64,000 bases of DNA from an uncultured Bacilli bacterium (GTDB taxonomy: Bacteria > Bacillota_I > Bacilli_A > RF39 > UBA660). The DNA is taken from contig CAKOQQ010000004.1 of NCBI GenBank assembly GCA_934101425.1, positions 70,391 through 134,390 of the forward strand. The letters run 5' to 3'. The notes under the pieces are model-generated. The model was given only the letters and a program-made list of their open reading frames with translations. It had not been told where the DNA came from and made no database searches. The position numbers and the translations under genes are program-made. Shown here piece by piece: positions 8,144 to 15,551 of this stretch; position 1 is the first letter of the stretch; every line of letters begins with the position of its first letter.

Positions 8144-9202
8144 ATGAAAAAAGGATTTACACTAATAGAGTTATTAGCAGTAATAGTAATACTAGCAGTT
8201 ATTGCAGTAATAGCAACACCAGCAGTATTAAATGTTATTGAAGACTCTAAAAGAAGTGCAGCAGAAGCAAGTGCAAGAAGTATTGTAGGTGCTGCAAAAA
8301 CATATTATATGCAAAATATAATGGATAATAAGCCAAACTCTAATGTTGATTTAAGCACTAACACATTAAAATATGATGGAGAACAAGCAAAAAAAGGATT
8401 ACTTAGTTATGATACTAATGGTAATGCATATGGAAAAATGTATATAAGTGGTTACTGTATAGAAGTATCATCCAATGGGGATTTAACAAGTACTAAAACA
8501 AATGAAAGTGAATGTAATATAGGCATCCCAGAGGTAACTACATACGCAAATGGAACAGTAGTATACTATAATCCAGAAACAAATACTAAATGTACAAGCG
8601 CTGAAGCAGTTAGTACAACAGGAACTAAAACAGGATGTATGAAGTGGTATGTATTTAATGATGAAGGAACTAATACAGTAAACTTGCTACTTGACCATAA
8701 TACAACAGCAAAAGTTGCATGGGCATCAAAAGAAGATTATATTGCTGCTGGAGGAACAGAAGCGGAATATGGAAGTGGGAGAACTAATAATAAAGGACCT
8801 GTCACAGCCTTAAAACAACTAAAAAGTGATACAAGCACATGGAATAAAAGTATAAATGCTAGACTAATAGAAGCAAGTGAAATAGCTACTATAACGGGAT
8901 ATCCAAATTTGGATAATTACATGTATTACTTCCATGATAACACACAAACAGAATACAAAGGAGCAGCAGGAACAAATAAATATGCATGGTTATTTGATAA
9001 TACAAGAGAATGTACAAAATACGGATGTAATGTAGCAGATTCTAGTACTTATGGATACTGGACAAACACTGCAAATTCCAGCGGTATTAGCGCCGCTCGT
9101 GACGTGGACAACTTTGGCAGATTGCTCAGCACCGCCGTGGATGTTCCAGGCATCCACGGTGTGCGCCCAGTTGTAACTATCTCAAAATCTATCATCTCCT
9201 AA
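8144..9202 (+). CDS. Pilin-like surface protein with C-terminal lectin-like variable domain
   Basis: A 352-residue protein with a classic prepilin N-terminus: MKKG then FTLIELLAVIVILAV, cut between Gly and Phe by prepilin peptidase (PilD, 36825-37589). The C-terminal domain (about 130-352) is shared with the pilin-like protein at 15552-16841 (common blocks AVSTTGTKTGCMKWY, NTQTEYKGA/NSQTEYKGA, YAWLFDN, GYWTNT and a final VRPVV/IRPVI) and has the layout of C-type-lectin-like/formylglycine-type tip domains. Its last 40 codons are GC-rich, unlike the rest of the gene (see 9075-9174). ATG 8144 is chosen because GAGGAGGAA precedes it; the in-frame TTG at 8105 lies inside the terminator. It is probably a displayed pilus or fibre subunit. 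Confidence 0.85.
   Translation: MKKGFTLIELLAVIVILAVIAVIATPAVLNVIEDSKRSAAEASARSIVGAAKTYYMQNIMDNKPNSNVDLSTNTLKYDGEQAKKGLLSYDTNGNAYGKMYISGYCIEVSSNGDLTSTKTNESECNIGIPEVTTYANGTVVYYNPETNTKCTSAEAVSTTGTKTGCMKWYVFNDEGTNTVNLLLDHNTTAKVAWASKEDYIAAGGTEAEYGSGRTNNKGPVTALKQLKSDTSTWNKSINARLIEASEIATITGYPNLDNYMYYFHDNTQTEYKGAAGTNKYAWLFDNTRECTKYGCNVADSSTYGYWTNTANSSGISAARDVDNFGRLLSTAVDVPGIHGVRPVVTISKSIIS
9075..9174 (+). other. GC-rich patch resembling a DGR variable region
   Basis: By my count 59 of these 100 bases are G or C, in a gene and genome that are otherwise roughly a quarter to a third GC. About half of its codons end in C (AGC, GCC, GAC, AAC, GGC, CTC, ACC, ATC, CAC), while neighbouring genes favour T or A in that position. 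It encodes the end of a lectin-like domain just before the conserved VRPVV. NNC codons are what remains when AAC codons of a template repeat are mutagenised at adenine by a diversity-generating retroelement. No reverse transcriptase or template repeat is in the window, so this is a candidate only. Confidence 0.5.
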
Positions 9203-9209
9203 GTACTAT

Positions 9210-9237
9210 CAAATATGAGGTTGAAGCCACATATTTG
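9210..9237. repeat. Inverted repeat just after the pilin variable region
   Basis: CAAATATG and CATATTTG form perfect 8-base arms around a 12-base loop, starting 8 bases after the pilin stop codon. Hairpins or cruciforms just downstream of the variable region are known from DGR target genes and aid retrohoming. It could also be a minor RNA hairpin before the terminator. Confidence 0.45.
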
Positions 9238-9280
9238 AAAAATAAGATGAAAATGAGTGAGAATAGAATAACTTTATAAA

Positions 9281-9307
9281 AAAAAGAACGATTTTCGTTC
9301 TTTTTTT
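9281..9307 (+). terminator. Terminator of the pilin unit
   Basis: AAAAAGAACGA pairs with TCGTTCTTTTT across a 3-base loop, followed by further T. The stem is symmetrical enough to work in both directions. Confidence 0.85.
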
Positions 9308-9371
9308 GCTATAGCATCTATATAAACAATAATATTATTGTACTAATATTATATGTTTTGCAATTATTAAA

Positions 9372-9400
9372 TATACAAAAAATATAAAAAATGTTATAAT
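9372..9400 (+). promoter_or_regulatory. Promoter for the second ClpX-like gene
   Basis: TATACA, 17 bases, then an extended -10 TGTTATAAT. The -35 box is weak. It is followed by ribosome site TAGGGGGAAA and ATG 9419. Confidence 0.6.
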
Positions 9401-9418
9401 CTAGTTAGGGGGAAACTT

Positions 9419-10897
9419 ATGAAAAAAATGGATGTAGCAGTTCTTTATACAAAGATGAGAATCGATGATGGATTTAACTTAATGATACCTTTTAGAGTAG
9501 TACTTGGTAATATTGATGAAAAAGCTTATACTTTTACTGATATATTTAGTACTCAAGTATATGTTAACTCAGATTTAGTAGTTGATGATAGTGCACCATA
9601 TTCATTTAATATGGTAGTGCCTTTAAAAGATTTAAAGAAGAAGTATGGTAGTAGTTCTGATTTAGTAGCTTGTCAAAGATATTTTGATGAAATAAAAAAG
9701 AGGGCTTTTTTCTATAAAGATACTTATGTTATGAATAGTATGCCATTAGATGAATTTCATGAAAAATATGGTTTATCAGTAACTTATTCTGATACTGAAA
9801 AACTAAAAGAACAAATGAGAAAAATATTAGATGGTGAAATAGAACCATTAAAGGATGAAGAAGTAGAAAAAGAAGAGTTAAAACATGTTAAGTTATCAAT
9901 TACTGATTATAGAATTAGTGAAGTAGTTAATAAAGTAAAAGAAACTGTAATAGCTCAAGATGAAGCTGTAAGACAAATTGTTACAGCAATTTATAGAAAC
10001 TATATGTTTGATGATCCTAAAATGAAATCAAATGTATTTGTATACGGTCCTACAGGGGTAGGTAAAACAGAAATTGTTAGAACTATTGGTAAACTATTTG
10101 ATATACCGGTATTAGTTGAAGATATGACTAGATATACTTCTGCAGGTTATAAAGGTGCTGATTTAGATGATATATTAGTTAAGTTATATTATAATGCTAA
10201 TGAAGACCTTGATGTAGCTGAAAGATCTATTTTAGTTCTTGATGAAATAGATAAAAAAGCTGCAGGTGATAGTCAAAGCTCATTTCAAAAAGATGATGTA
10301 TTAAAGTCACTTCTAAAAATAATAGAAGGTGGAGTTTTTGATATTGAACTTGATTCAAAAGAAGTAATTAATTTTGATACTTCTAAATTAACAGTTATTA
10401 CTTGTGGAGCTTTCTCGGATTTATATGAAAAAACTAGTAGAAAACAAATAGGTTTTACTAAAGAAGAAGAAAAGAAACCAGATAAAGTAGAACTTGAAGC
10501 ATTTACTAAATATGGTATACCAGTTGAATTTATTGGTAGAATGGATACTATTGTTGGACTTAATAAATTAAGTAAAGATGATTTTGTTAGAATACTTAAA
10601 GAATCACTTAAAAGTCCTATTAGAATATATATGGAAAATTTAGCTAAAATAGGTGTTAATGTATCATTTAATGAAGAAATATATGATAGTATTGCTACTA
10701 AAGCAATAACTAAATATGATACAGGTGCTCGTGCACTTAAAGTTATTGTAGATGAAATGTTCCAAGAAATATTATATGGTATATTTGATAGCAAAGAAGG
10801 AATTGAAAGTTTATCTGTTTCAAAAGAAACTGTAGATGATAATAAAGTATATAAATTAACTAAAAAGAAAGCAAAAGAAGTTGAAGTAAGTGAATAA
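9419..10897 (+). CDS. ClpX-like AAA+ ATPase (second paralogue)
   Basis: A 492-residue AAA+ protein related to ClpX and to the protein at 2979-4814. Seen: Walker A GPTGVGKTE (about 209-217), pore loop AGYKGADLDDIL, Walker B LVLDEIDKKA, an IGF tripeptide in KQIGFTKEEE, VEFIGRMD and sensor-2 GARALKVIV. The first 150 residues lack a zinc finger and instead carry a domain that looks distantly like that of the first paralogue (a KKYGSS..D segment followed by a YFDEIKKRAFF segment). It may unfold specific substrates, alone or with ClpP, since the IGF loop is kept. It overlaps the start of the TtcA-like gene by 8 bases, which suggests coupled translation. Confidence 0.85.
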   Translation: MKKMDVAVLYTKMRIDDGFNLMIPFRVVLGNIDEKAYTFTDIFSTQVYVNSDLVVDDSAPYSFNMVVPLKDLKKKYGSSSDLVACQRYFDEIKKRAFFYKDTYVMNSMPLDEFHEKYGLSVTYSDTEKLKEQMRKILDGEIEPLKDEEVEKEELKHVKLSITDYRISEVVNKVKETVIAQDEAVRQIVTAIYRNYMFDDPKMKSNVFVYGPTGVGKTEIVRTIGKLFDIPVLVEDMTRYTSAGYKGADLDDILVKLYYNANEDLDVAERSILVLDEIDKKAAGDSQSSFQKDDVLKSLLKIIEGGVFDIELDSKEVINFDTSKLTVITCGAFSDLYEKTSRKQIGFTKEEEKKPDKVELEAFTKYGIPVEFIGRMDTIVGLNKLSKDDFVRILKESLKSPIRIYMENLAKIGVNVSFNEEIYDSIATKAITKYDTGARALKVIVDEMFQEILYGIFDSKEGIESLSVSKETVDDNKVYKLTKKKAKEVEVSE

Positions 10898-11693
10898 AGA
10901 AATTGAAAAAAGTATAATTAAGAGATATAGAAAAGAAATATGGGCTAAGTTTGTTAAAGCAGTAAAAGAATATGAACTTATTAGTGAAAATGATAAAATT
11001 GCCGTTTGTATAAGTGGAGGAAAAGATTCCTTCCTACTTGCTAAATGTATGCAGGAATTATTAAGGCATGGTAAGTTTCATTATACATTAGAATTTATTG
11101 TTATGAATCCTGGATATTCAAAAGAGAATATAGAGAAAATAAAAGAAAATTTAAAAACGATGGAAATAGATGCTCATATATTTGATACTCCAATATTTGA
11201 ATATACAAGTACTACTGATAATCCATGTTATTTGTGTGCTAAAATGAGGAGAGGCTATTTATATAGTTACGCAAAGAAACTAGGATGTAATAAAATAGCT
11301 TTAGGACATCACTTTAATGATGTTATTGAGACAGTACTTTTAAATATGTTATTTAATGGTACATATGCATCTATGATGCCTAAACTTCATAGTGATAATT
11401 TTTCAAATATGGAACTTATTAGACCATTATATTTAATTCGTGAAAAAGATATTATATCATGGGCTAAATATAACAATTTGAACTTTTTAGATTGTGCATG
11501 CACAGTTACTAAAAAAGATATAGGTAAAAGAAAAGTAGTAAAGAATTTAGTTAATGATTTAAATGCTATTTATAGTGAAGCTGATAAAAATATACTTAAA
11601 TCTACTTTAAATGTAAATTTAAATACTTTACTTGGATATAAAAAGAATAATAAAAAACATAATTTTTTAGAAGATTATAATGACAAAAAATAA
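10890..11693 (+). CDS. TtcA/TilS-type PP-loop tRNA modification enzyme
   Basis: A 267-residue N-type ATP pyrophosphatase. The PP-loop SGGKDSFLLA, the paired cysteines in NPCYLCAKMRRG, GHHFNDVIETVLLN and a later DCACT segment match the TtcA group, which inserts sulfur at cytidine 32 of tRNA using an iron-sulfur cluster; TilS lacks that cysteine pair. The start is GTG at 10890, inside the end of the upstream ATPase gene. An exact tRNA target cannot be confirmed from sequence. The promoter of the downstream structured RNA overlaps the 3' end of this gene. Confidence 0.8.
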   Translation: MNKEIEKSIIKRYRKEIWAKFVKAVKEYELISENDKIAVCISGGKDSFLLAKCMQELLRHGKFHYTLEFIVMNPGYSKENIEKIKENLKTMEIDAHIFDTPIFEYTSTTDNPCYLCAKMRRGYLYSYAKKLGCNKIALGHHFNDVIETVLLNMLFNGTYASMMPKLHSDNFSNMELIRPLYLIREKDIISWAKYNNLNFLDCACTVTKKDIGKRKVVKNLVNDLNAIYSEADKNILKSTLNVNLNTLLGYKKNNKKHNFLEDYNDKK

Positions 11694-11708
11694 AATATTT
11701 GATATAAT
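11680..11708 (+). promoter_or_regulatory. Promoter of a structured RNA
   Basis: ATGACA, 17 bases, TATAAT, overlapping the end of the TtcA-like gene. Transcription would start near 11715, well before any ORF. Confidence 0.65.
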
Positions 11709-11714
11709 TGTATT

Positions 11715-11890
11715 AGCCTAGATATGAGGACAGTTACAATTTAGAAAAACCTACTGAATTATGATTATTGGATATCTAATGAAAAAGTGGTGTAGAATGC
11801 TTAATATTATTAAGACTCCTAAAACTTTAGCTGTGATACCCACCTGGTAAAACAGGTTTTTGATCATATGTAACATCCCTTATTTGGGTT
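11715..11890 (+). ncRNA. Structured non-coding RNA, family uncertain (6S-like outline)
   Basis: The 5' and 3' parts pair over a distance: GGA..GTTACA (11728-11738) with TGTAAC..TCC (11869-11878), then AAAAACCT (11745-11752) with AGGTTTTT (11854-11861). Further in, GTGG can pair with CCAC, and CTTAAT/ATTAAG (11800-11814) forms an apical hairpin. The result is a rod of about 165 bases with a large internal bubble, reminiscent of 6S RNA, but I cannot match family sequence motifs. It has its own promoter and ends near a weak GGG-T5 stop. It could instead be a leader of the VanZ-RDD gene at 11909. I checked it against T-box, SAM, glycine, purine and c-di-AMP signatures and saw none. Confidence 0.5.
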
Positions 11891-11908
11891 TTTATTTTGG
11901 AGGAAATG

Positions 11909-12949
11909 ATGTATACAGAAACAATAAAAACAGCAATGATGTTTTTCCCATTCATTGCTTTATTAATTAGCGTTCCATTTATTCTTAGAGAATATCATAA
12001 TTATGGTTCAATCTCATTTATGCGATTTTTAATTATTTATTCTTTTGCCTTTTATTTATTGTGTTCGTATTTTTTAATTATTTTACCACTACCAAGCATA
12101 AGTGATGTAGCATCTTTAGATATACCAAGAACACAACTCATTCCATTTAAATTCATATATGATTTAGTTTCTGATACATCTTTTAATATAAAAAAGCTAA
12201 TGAATTTATCATCATTTTATGTACCACTTTTTAATATATTACTAACAATACCTTTTGGAATGTATTTAAGATATTTCTTTAAATATAATTTAAAGAAAAC
12301 TATCTTAGCTTCTTTTTTACTTAGTATGTTTTTTGAACTTACACAGCTAAGTGGACTATATTTTATATATCCTAGAAATTATAGATTATTTGATGTAGAT
12401 GATTTAATACTTAATACTTTTGGCGGAATATGTGGTTATATTATTTTTAGACCATTTAATAATATACTACCGAAAAGAGAAGAAATAGATAGTAAAGCTT
12501 TAGAAAAAGGCAAAAATGTTTCAAGTTTTAGAAAATCTACAGCTTTTATATTTGATTTAGTTTTATGTGGTATATTTTCTACTATAATATATTTAATTAC
12601 TAGAAATAGTGGTTATTCATTTATAGTTAGTATAATTATATATTATTTTATAGTTCCATTATTTATGAGTGGACAAACACTAGCGGATAAATACTTAAAT
12701 ATTAAAGTGGTTGATTATAATAATAATTATAATGTTTTTAGAACAATGTATAGAAGATTATTATTTATTATTATATATTTAGTAATGCCAATAGTACTAG
12801 TTAAATATTTAGATGTTTTTTTAAGTTTAATATGTTTTATTATTACACTTATATATACTTTTATATCTATTTTTAAGTATATATTTACTAAAAAAGTATT
12901 AGCGTTTGAATATATTAGCAAAACAAAATTTATAAGCACTATAAAATAG
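11909..12949 (+). CDS. VanZ-like and RDD-domain membrane protein
   Basis: A 346-residue membrane protein. The first half is VanZ-like, with several membrane segments and the marks RTQLIPFKFI and DVDDLILNTFGG. The second half (from about residue 205) is an RDD domain with SGQTLADKYLNIKVVD. VanZ-type proteins are linked to glycopeptide/teicoplanin tolerance and lipid envelope functions, but the role here is not known. Start ATG 11909 follows GGAGG with 5 bases of spacing; an in-frame TTG at 11897 overlaps that ribosome site and is rejected. Confidence 0.8.
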   Translation: MYTETIKTAMMFFPFIALLISVPFILREYHNYGSISFMRFLIIYSFAFYLLCSYFLIILPLPSISDVASLDIPRTQLIPFKFIYDLVSDTSFNIKKLMNLSSFYVPLFNILLTIPFGMYLRYFFKYNLKKTILASFLLSMFFELTQLSGLYFIYPRNYRLFDVDDLILNTFGGICGYIIFRPFNNILPKREEIDSKALEKGKNVSSFRKSTAFIFDLVLCGIFSTIIYLITRNSGYSFIVSIIIYYFIVPLFMSGQTLADKYLNIKVVDYNNNYNVFRTMYRRLLFIIIYLVMPIVLVKYLDVFLSLICFIITLIYTFISIFKYIFTKKVLAFEYISKTKFISTIK

Positions 12950-12955
12950 AAAAAT

Positions 12956-12980
12956 GTTATAAATGATTATAACTTTTTTT
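12956..12980 (+). terminator. Terminator after the VanZ-RDD gene
   Basis: GTTATAA, loop ATGA, TTATAAC, then seven T. Confidence 0.8.
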
Positions 12981-12981
12981 A

Positions 12982-13010
12982 TTAATAATTACTTAAGTTT
13001 GTGTTATAAT
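12982..13010 (+). promoter_or_regulatory. Promoter of the tcdA operon
   Basis: A weak -35 TTAATA, 17 bases, and an extended -10 TGTGTTATAAT. Transcription should start near 13017, which puts the in-frame ATG at 13015 at or before the start site and favours ATG 13027. Confidence 0.55.
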
Positions 13011-13026
13011 AAATATGGTGAATAGT

Positions 13027-13704
13027 ATGTTTTCTAGAATAGAAGTATTAATTGGCGATAAAATAAATTTAATTAAAAATAAAACAGTATTAATAATTGG
13101 TCTTGGAGGAGTAGGGGGATATGCTTTAGAAGCACTTGTAAGAAGTGGTATAGGTAAAGTAATAATAGTTGATAATGATAAAGTAGATGTATCTAATTTA
13201 AATAGACAAGTAATAAGTTTAAATTCTAATATTGGGATAAAAAAAGTAGATGCTTTTTATGACAGAATAAAAGATATTAATCCAGATTGCAAAGTAATTA
13301 AAATTGATAAATATATAGTTCCTGATAATATTAACTTATTATTTAGTGAACACATTGATTATATTGTAGATGCTTGTGATACTATTATTACTAAAAAAGA
13401 AATAATTAGAAAATGTTTAGAAAAAAATGTTAAATTTATCTCATGCATGGGAACTGGTAAAAAGTTGGATCCGACAAAATTAAAAGTAGTAGATGTTAGA
13501 AAAACTAGTTATGATCCAGTTGCTAAAATAATTAGAAATATGGTAAAAAAAGAACATATAAAAGGTAAGATACCTGTTATATGTAGTGATGAAAAAGTAA
13601 TAAATAAAGAATCAAAAGTAATAGGTTCTATGATGTTTGTTCCTGCTACTGCTGGTATTTTATGTGCTAATTATGTTATCAAAGATATTATAGGTGAAGT
13701 ATGA
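13027..13704 (+). CDS. tcdA: tRNA threonylcarbamoyladenosine dehydratase (TcdA/ThiF family)
   Basis: A 225-residue E1-like enzyme. The nucleotide-binding GLGGVGGYALEALVRSGIG, the VDNDKVDVSNLNRQ segment and DACDTIITK are typical of TcdA (CsdL), which cyclises t6A37 in tRNAs at the expense of ATP. I choose ATG 13027, preceded by GGTGA, rather than ATG 13015 for the promoter reason given above. It overlaps the next gene by 4 bases (ATGA) and opens an operon of four genes ending in a pilin-like protein. Confidence 0.88.
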   Translation: MFSRIEVLIGDKINLIKNKTVLIIGLGGVGGYALEALVRSGIGKVIIVDNDKVDVSNLNRQVISLNSNIGIKKVDAFYDRIKDINPDCKVIKIDKYIVPDNINLLFSEHIDYIVDACDTIITKKEIIRKCLEKNVKFISCMGTGKKLDPTKLKVVDVRKTSYDPVAKIIRNMVKKEHIKGKIPVICSDEKVINKESKVIGSMMFVPATAGILCANYVIKDIIGEV

Positions 13705-14252
13705 ATATAGAAAAAGAGTTACTAAAAATAATAAAGAAAATTGATGGTAAGGTATTATTTATTGGTTATGATGATAATAAAATAAATAAAGCTATATTAA
13801 ATAATGATAATATTACAATGTGTGATATATTTAGTGTACATAAAAGTACTAAAAAAAATAAAGGGGAATTTGATGGTAAGACAAGTCGTGAAATTGTACT
13901 TAGAAAAATAAATAAAGAATATAAGAAAAAATATTTAGATTATGTTTTTTGTGATATAGAGGTAGTAAAAAAAGAAATTAATTATTTTATAAAAAATAGT
14001 TTGTATTTAAGTAATAATAAAATTTATTTATATGGTAGTACTGATGATTATAGTGTTAATACTATAAAAGAAAGATATAAAAAATATAATTTAGATATAA
14101 ATGTAAATAAAAAAGATAGACAATATATAATAGAAATAACAAATAAAAATAAATATAATAGTTTAAAATCAAATATATATTTATACTTATATAATACAGT
14201 AGATTTTATAAATAAACTTATAGATTCTACTGGAGATGTTATGACGAGGTAA
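13701..14252 (+). CDS. Hypothetical protein in the tcdA operon
   Basis: A 183-residue lysine-, asparagine- and tyrosine-rich protein I do not recognise. The order of elements (KVLFIGYDD near residue 17, DYVFCDIE near 80, an NSLYLSNNKIYLYG segment near 97) is faintly like a degenerate Rossmann methyltransferase, but no SAM-binding motif is clear. No signal peptide or membrane segment. Its start overlaps the tcdA stop (ATGA) and its stop is one base before the next ATG, so it is a true operon member. Confidence 0.6.
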   Translation: MNIEKELLKIIKKIDGKVLFIGYDDNKINKAILNNDNITMCDIFSVHKSTKKNKGEFDGKTSREIVLRKINKEYKKKYLDYVFCDIEVVKKEINYFIKNSLYLSNNKIYLYGSTDDYSVNTIKERYKKYNLDINVNKKDRQYIIEITNKNKYNSLKSNIYLYLYNTVDFINKLIDSTGDVMTR

Positions 14253-14253
14253 T

Positions 14254-15546
14254 ATGGAAGCAAAAGAATATGCAATTAATGCTCATAAAGGGCAAAGAAG
14301 AAAAAGCGATAAAGAAAAACCTATGGTTATTCATCCAATTATAGTAGCAAATATACTAAAAGAATATGGTTATGATGATAAAGTTGTTGCTGCTGGATAC
14401 TTACATGATACTGTTGAAGATACTGTTACTACGATAGATGATATAGAAAAAAATTTTGGAAGTGATATTAAAAGTTTAGTATATGAAGCTAGTGAACCAG
14501 ATAAATCTAAAAGTTGGGAAGAAAGAAAAAAACATACTATTTCAAATACTAAAAATTTAGATATTAGACATAAAGCTATAATATGTGCTGATAAAATAGC
14601 TAATTTAGAGGATTTAGCGATTTTATTTGGCATGAATGGTAAACGTGATTTTAGTGCCTTTAAAAAAGGTGAAGAACAACAAAAATGGTATTATGAAAGT
14701 GTATATAATAGTTTGATACATAATGAAGATGAAAATAATCCTATGTTTGTTAGACTTAGAAAAGCGATTGATTTAGTATTTTATAACAAGGATAATTTTA
14801 ATTGTAAAGATTATCTTTCAAGTGATGAGTATAATGAATTATTAAAACTACATTATTCAAAATTAGAATTAGCAAAAATAGCGTCAGTAATTAATAATAA
14901 ACCTTATGTTATTGAATTTACTGGCACTCCAAGAACTGGTAAAACTACTATTATTCATATTTTAGAAGAATTCTTTAAAAAAGGTGGTTTTACTGTAAAA
15001 ATAGTTGATGAATTTACAACATCAAAATATTATAAAGAAGAAATATATCCTAATATAAAAGATAAAAGTGTTTTATATAGAAATACATTAATACCTACAT
15101 ATGTAAAAGAAAATATAGAAAATGCTATTAAAGAATATGCAGATATCATAATAGTTGATAGAGGATTATATGATAGACTTATATGGATTTATAGAGCAAA
15201 AGAAAGAGAAGAAATAACTTTAACTGATTATAATAATTATGTAAAAGAACATCTAGATGATATAAATGTATTAGAAGATATTATTATATCAACTTATACT
15301 GATAGTACTTCGGCAATAAAAAGGGATTATAAAGCTCATTTATCTTTAGAACCTAGAACATTTCTAAACAAAAAGAATATAGATGAATATAATAATGCAT
15401 TTAATAATACTTTAGATATGATAAATAATATATATTCATTTGATACTACAAATGAAAGTATTAGAGATACTTCTATAGCTATTTTAAATAAAATACTAGC
15501 TGATATGAGAGTAAAATATTTAGATGAACTTAATAAAGAATTGTAG
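14254..15546 (+). CDS. HD-domain hydrolase fused to a P-loop kinase
   Basis: A 430-residue two-domain protein. The first part (about 1-180) is an HD hydrolase like the (p)ppGpp hydrolase of RelA/SpoT and small SAH/MESH1 enzymes: AHKGQRRKSDKEKPMVIHPI, then the metal-binding pair LHDTVEDT. The second part (about 215-430) has a Walker A in FTGTPRTGKTTIIHILEEF and a DRGLYDRLIW segment like nucleotide or deoxynucleoside kinases. No (p)ppGpp synthetase domain is present. A link between alarmone or nucleotide hydrolysis and a kinase is suggested but the substrates are unknown. It lies 5 bases before a pilin-like gene. Confidence 0.75.
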   Translation: MEAKEYAINAHKGQRRKSDKEKPMVIHPIIVANILKEYGYDDKVVAAGYLHDTVEDTVTTIDDIEKNFGSDIKSLVYEASEPDKSKSWEERKKHTISNTKNLDIRHKAIICADKIANLEDLAILFGMNGKRDFSAFKKGEEQQKWYYESVYNSLIHNEDENNPMFVRLRKAIDLVFYNKDNFNCKDYLSSDEYNELLKLHYSKLELAKIASVINNKPYVIEFTGTPRTGKTTIIHILEEFFKKGGFTVKIVDEFTTSKYYKEEIYPNIKDKSVLYRNTLIPTYVKENIENAIKEYADIIIVDRGLYDRLIWIYRAKEREEITLTDYNNYVKEHLDDINVLEDIIISTYTDSTSAIKRDYKAHLSLEPRTFLNKKNIDEYNNAFNNTLDMINNIYSFDTTNESIRDTSIAILNKILADMRVKYLDELNKEL

Positions 15547-15551
15547 GCGAC

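Noticed and set aside
11715..11890. T-box, SRP RNA or RNase P RNA
   Set aside because: No TGGTACC T-box core, no SRP GGAAG-type apical motif, and no RNase P conserved blocks.
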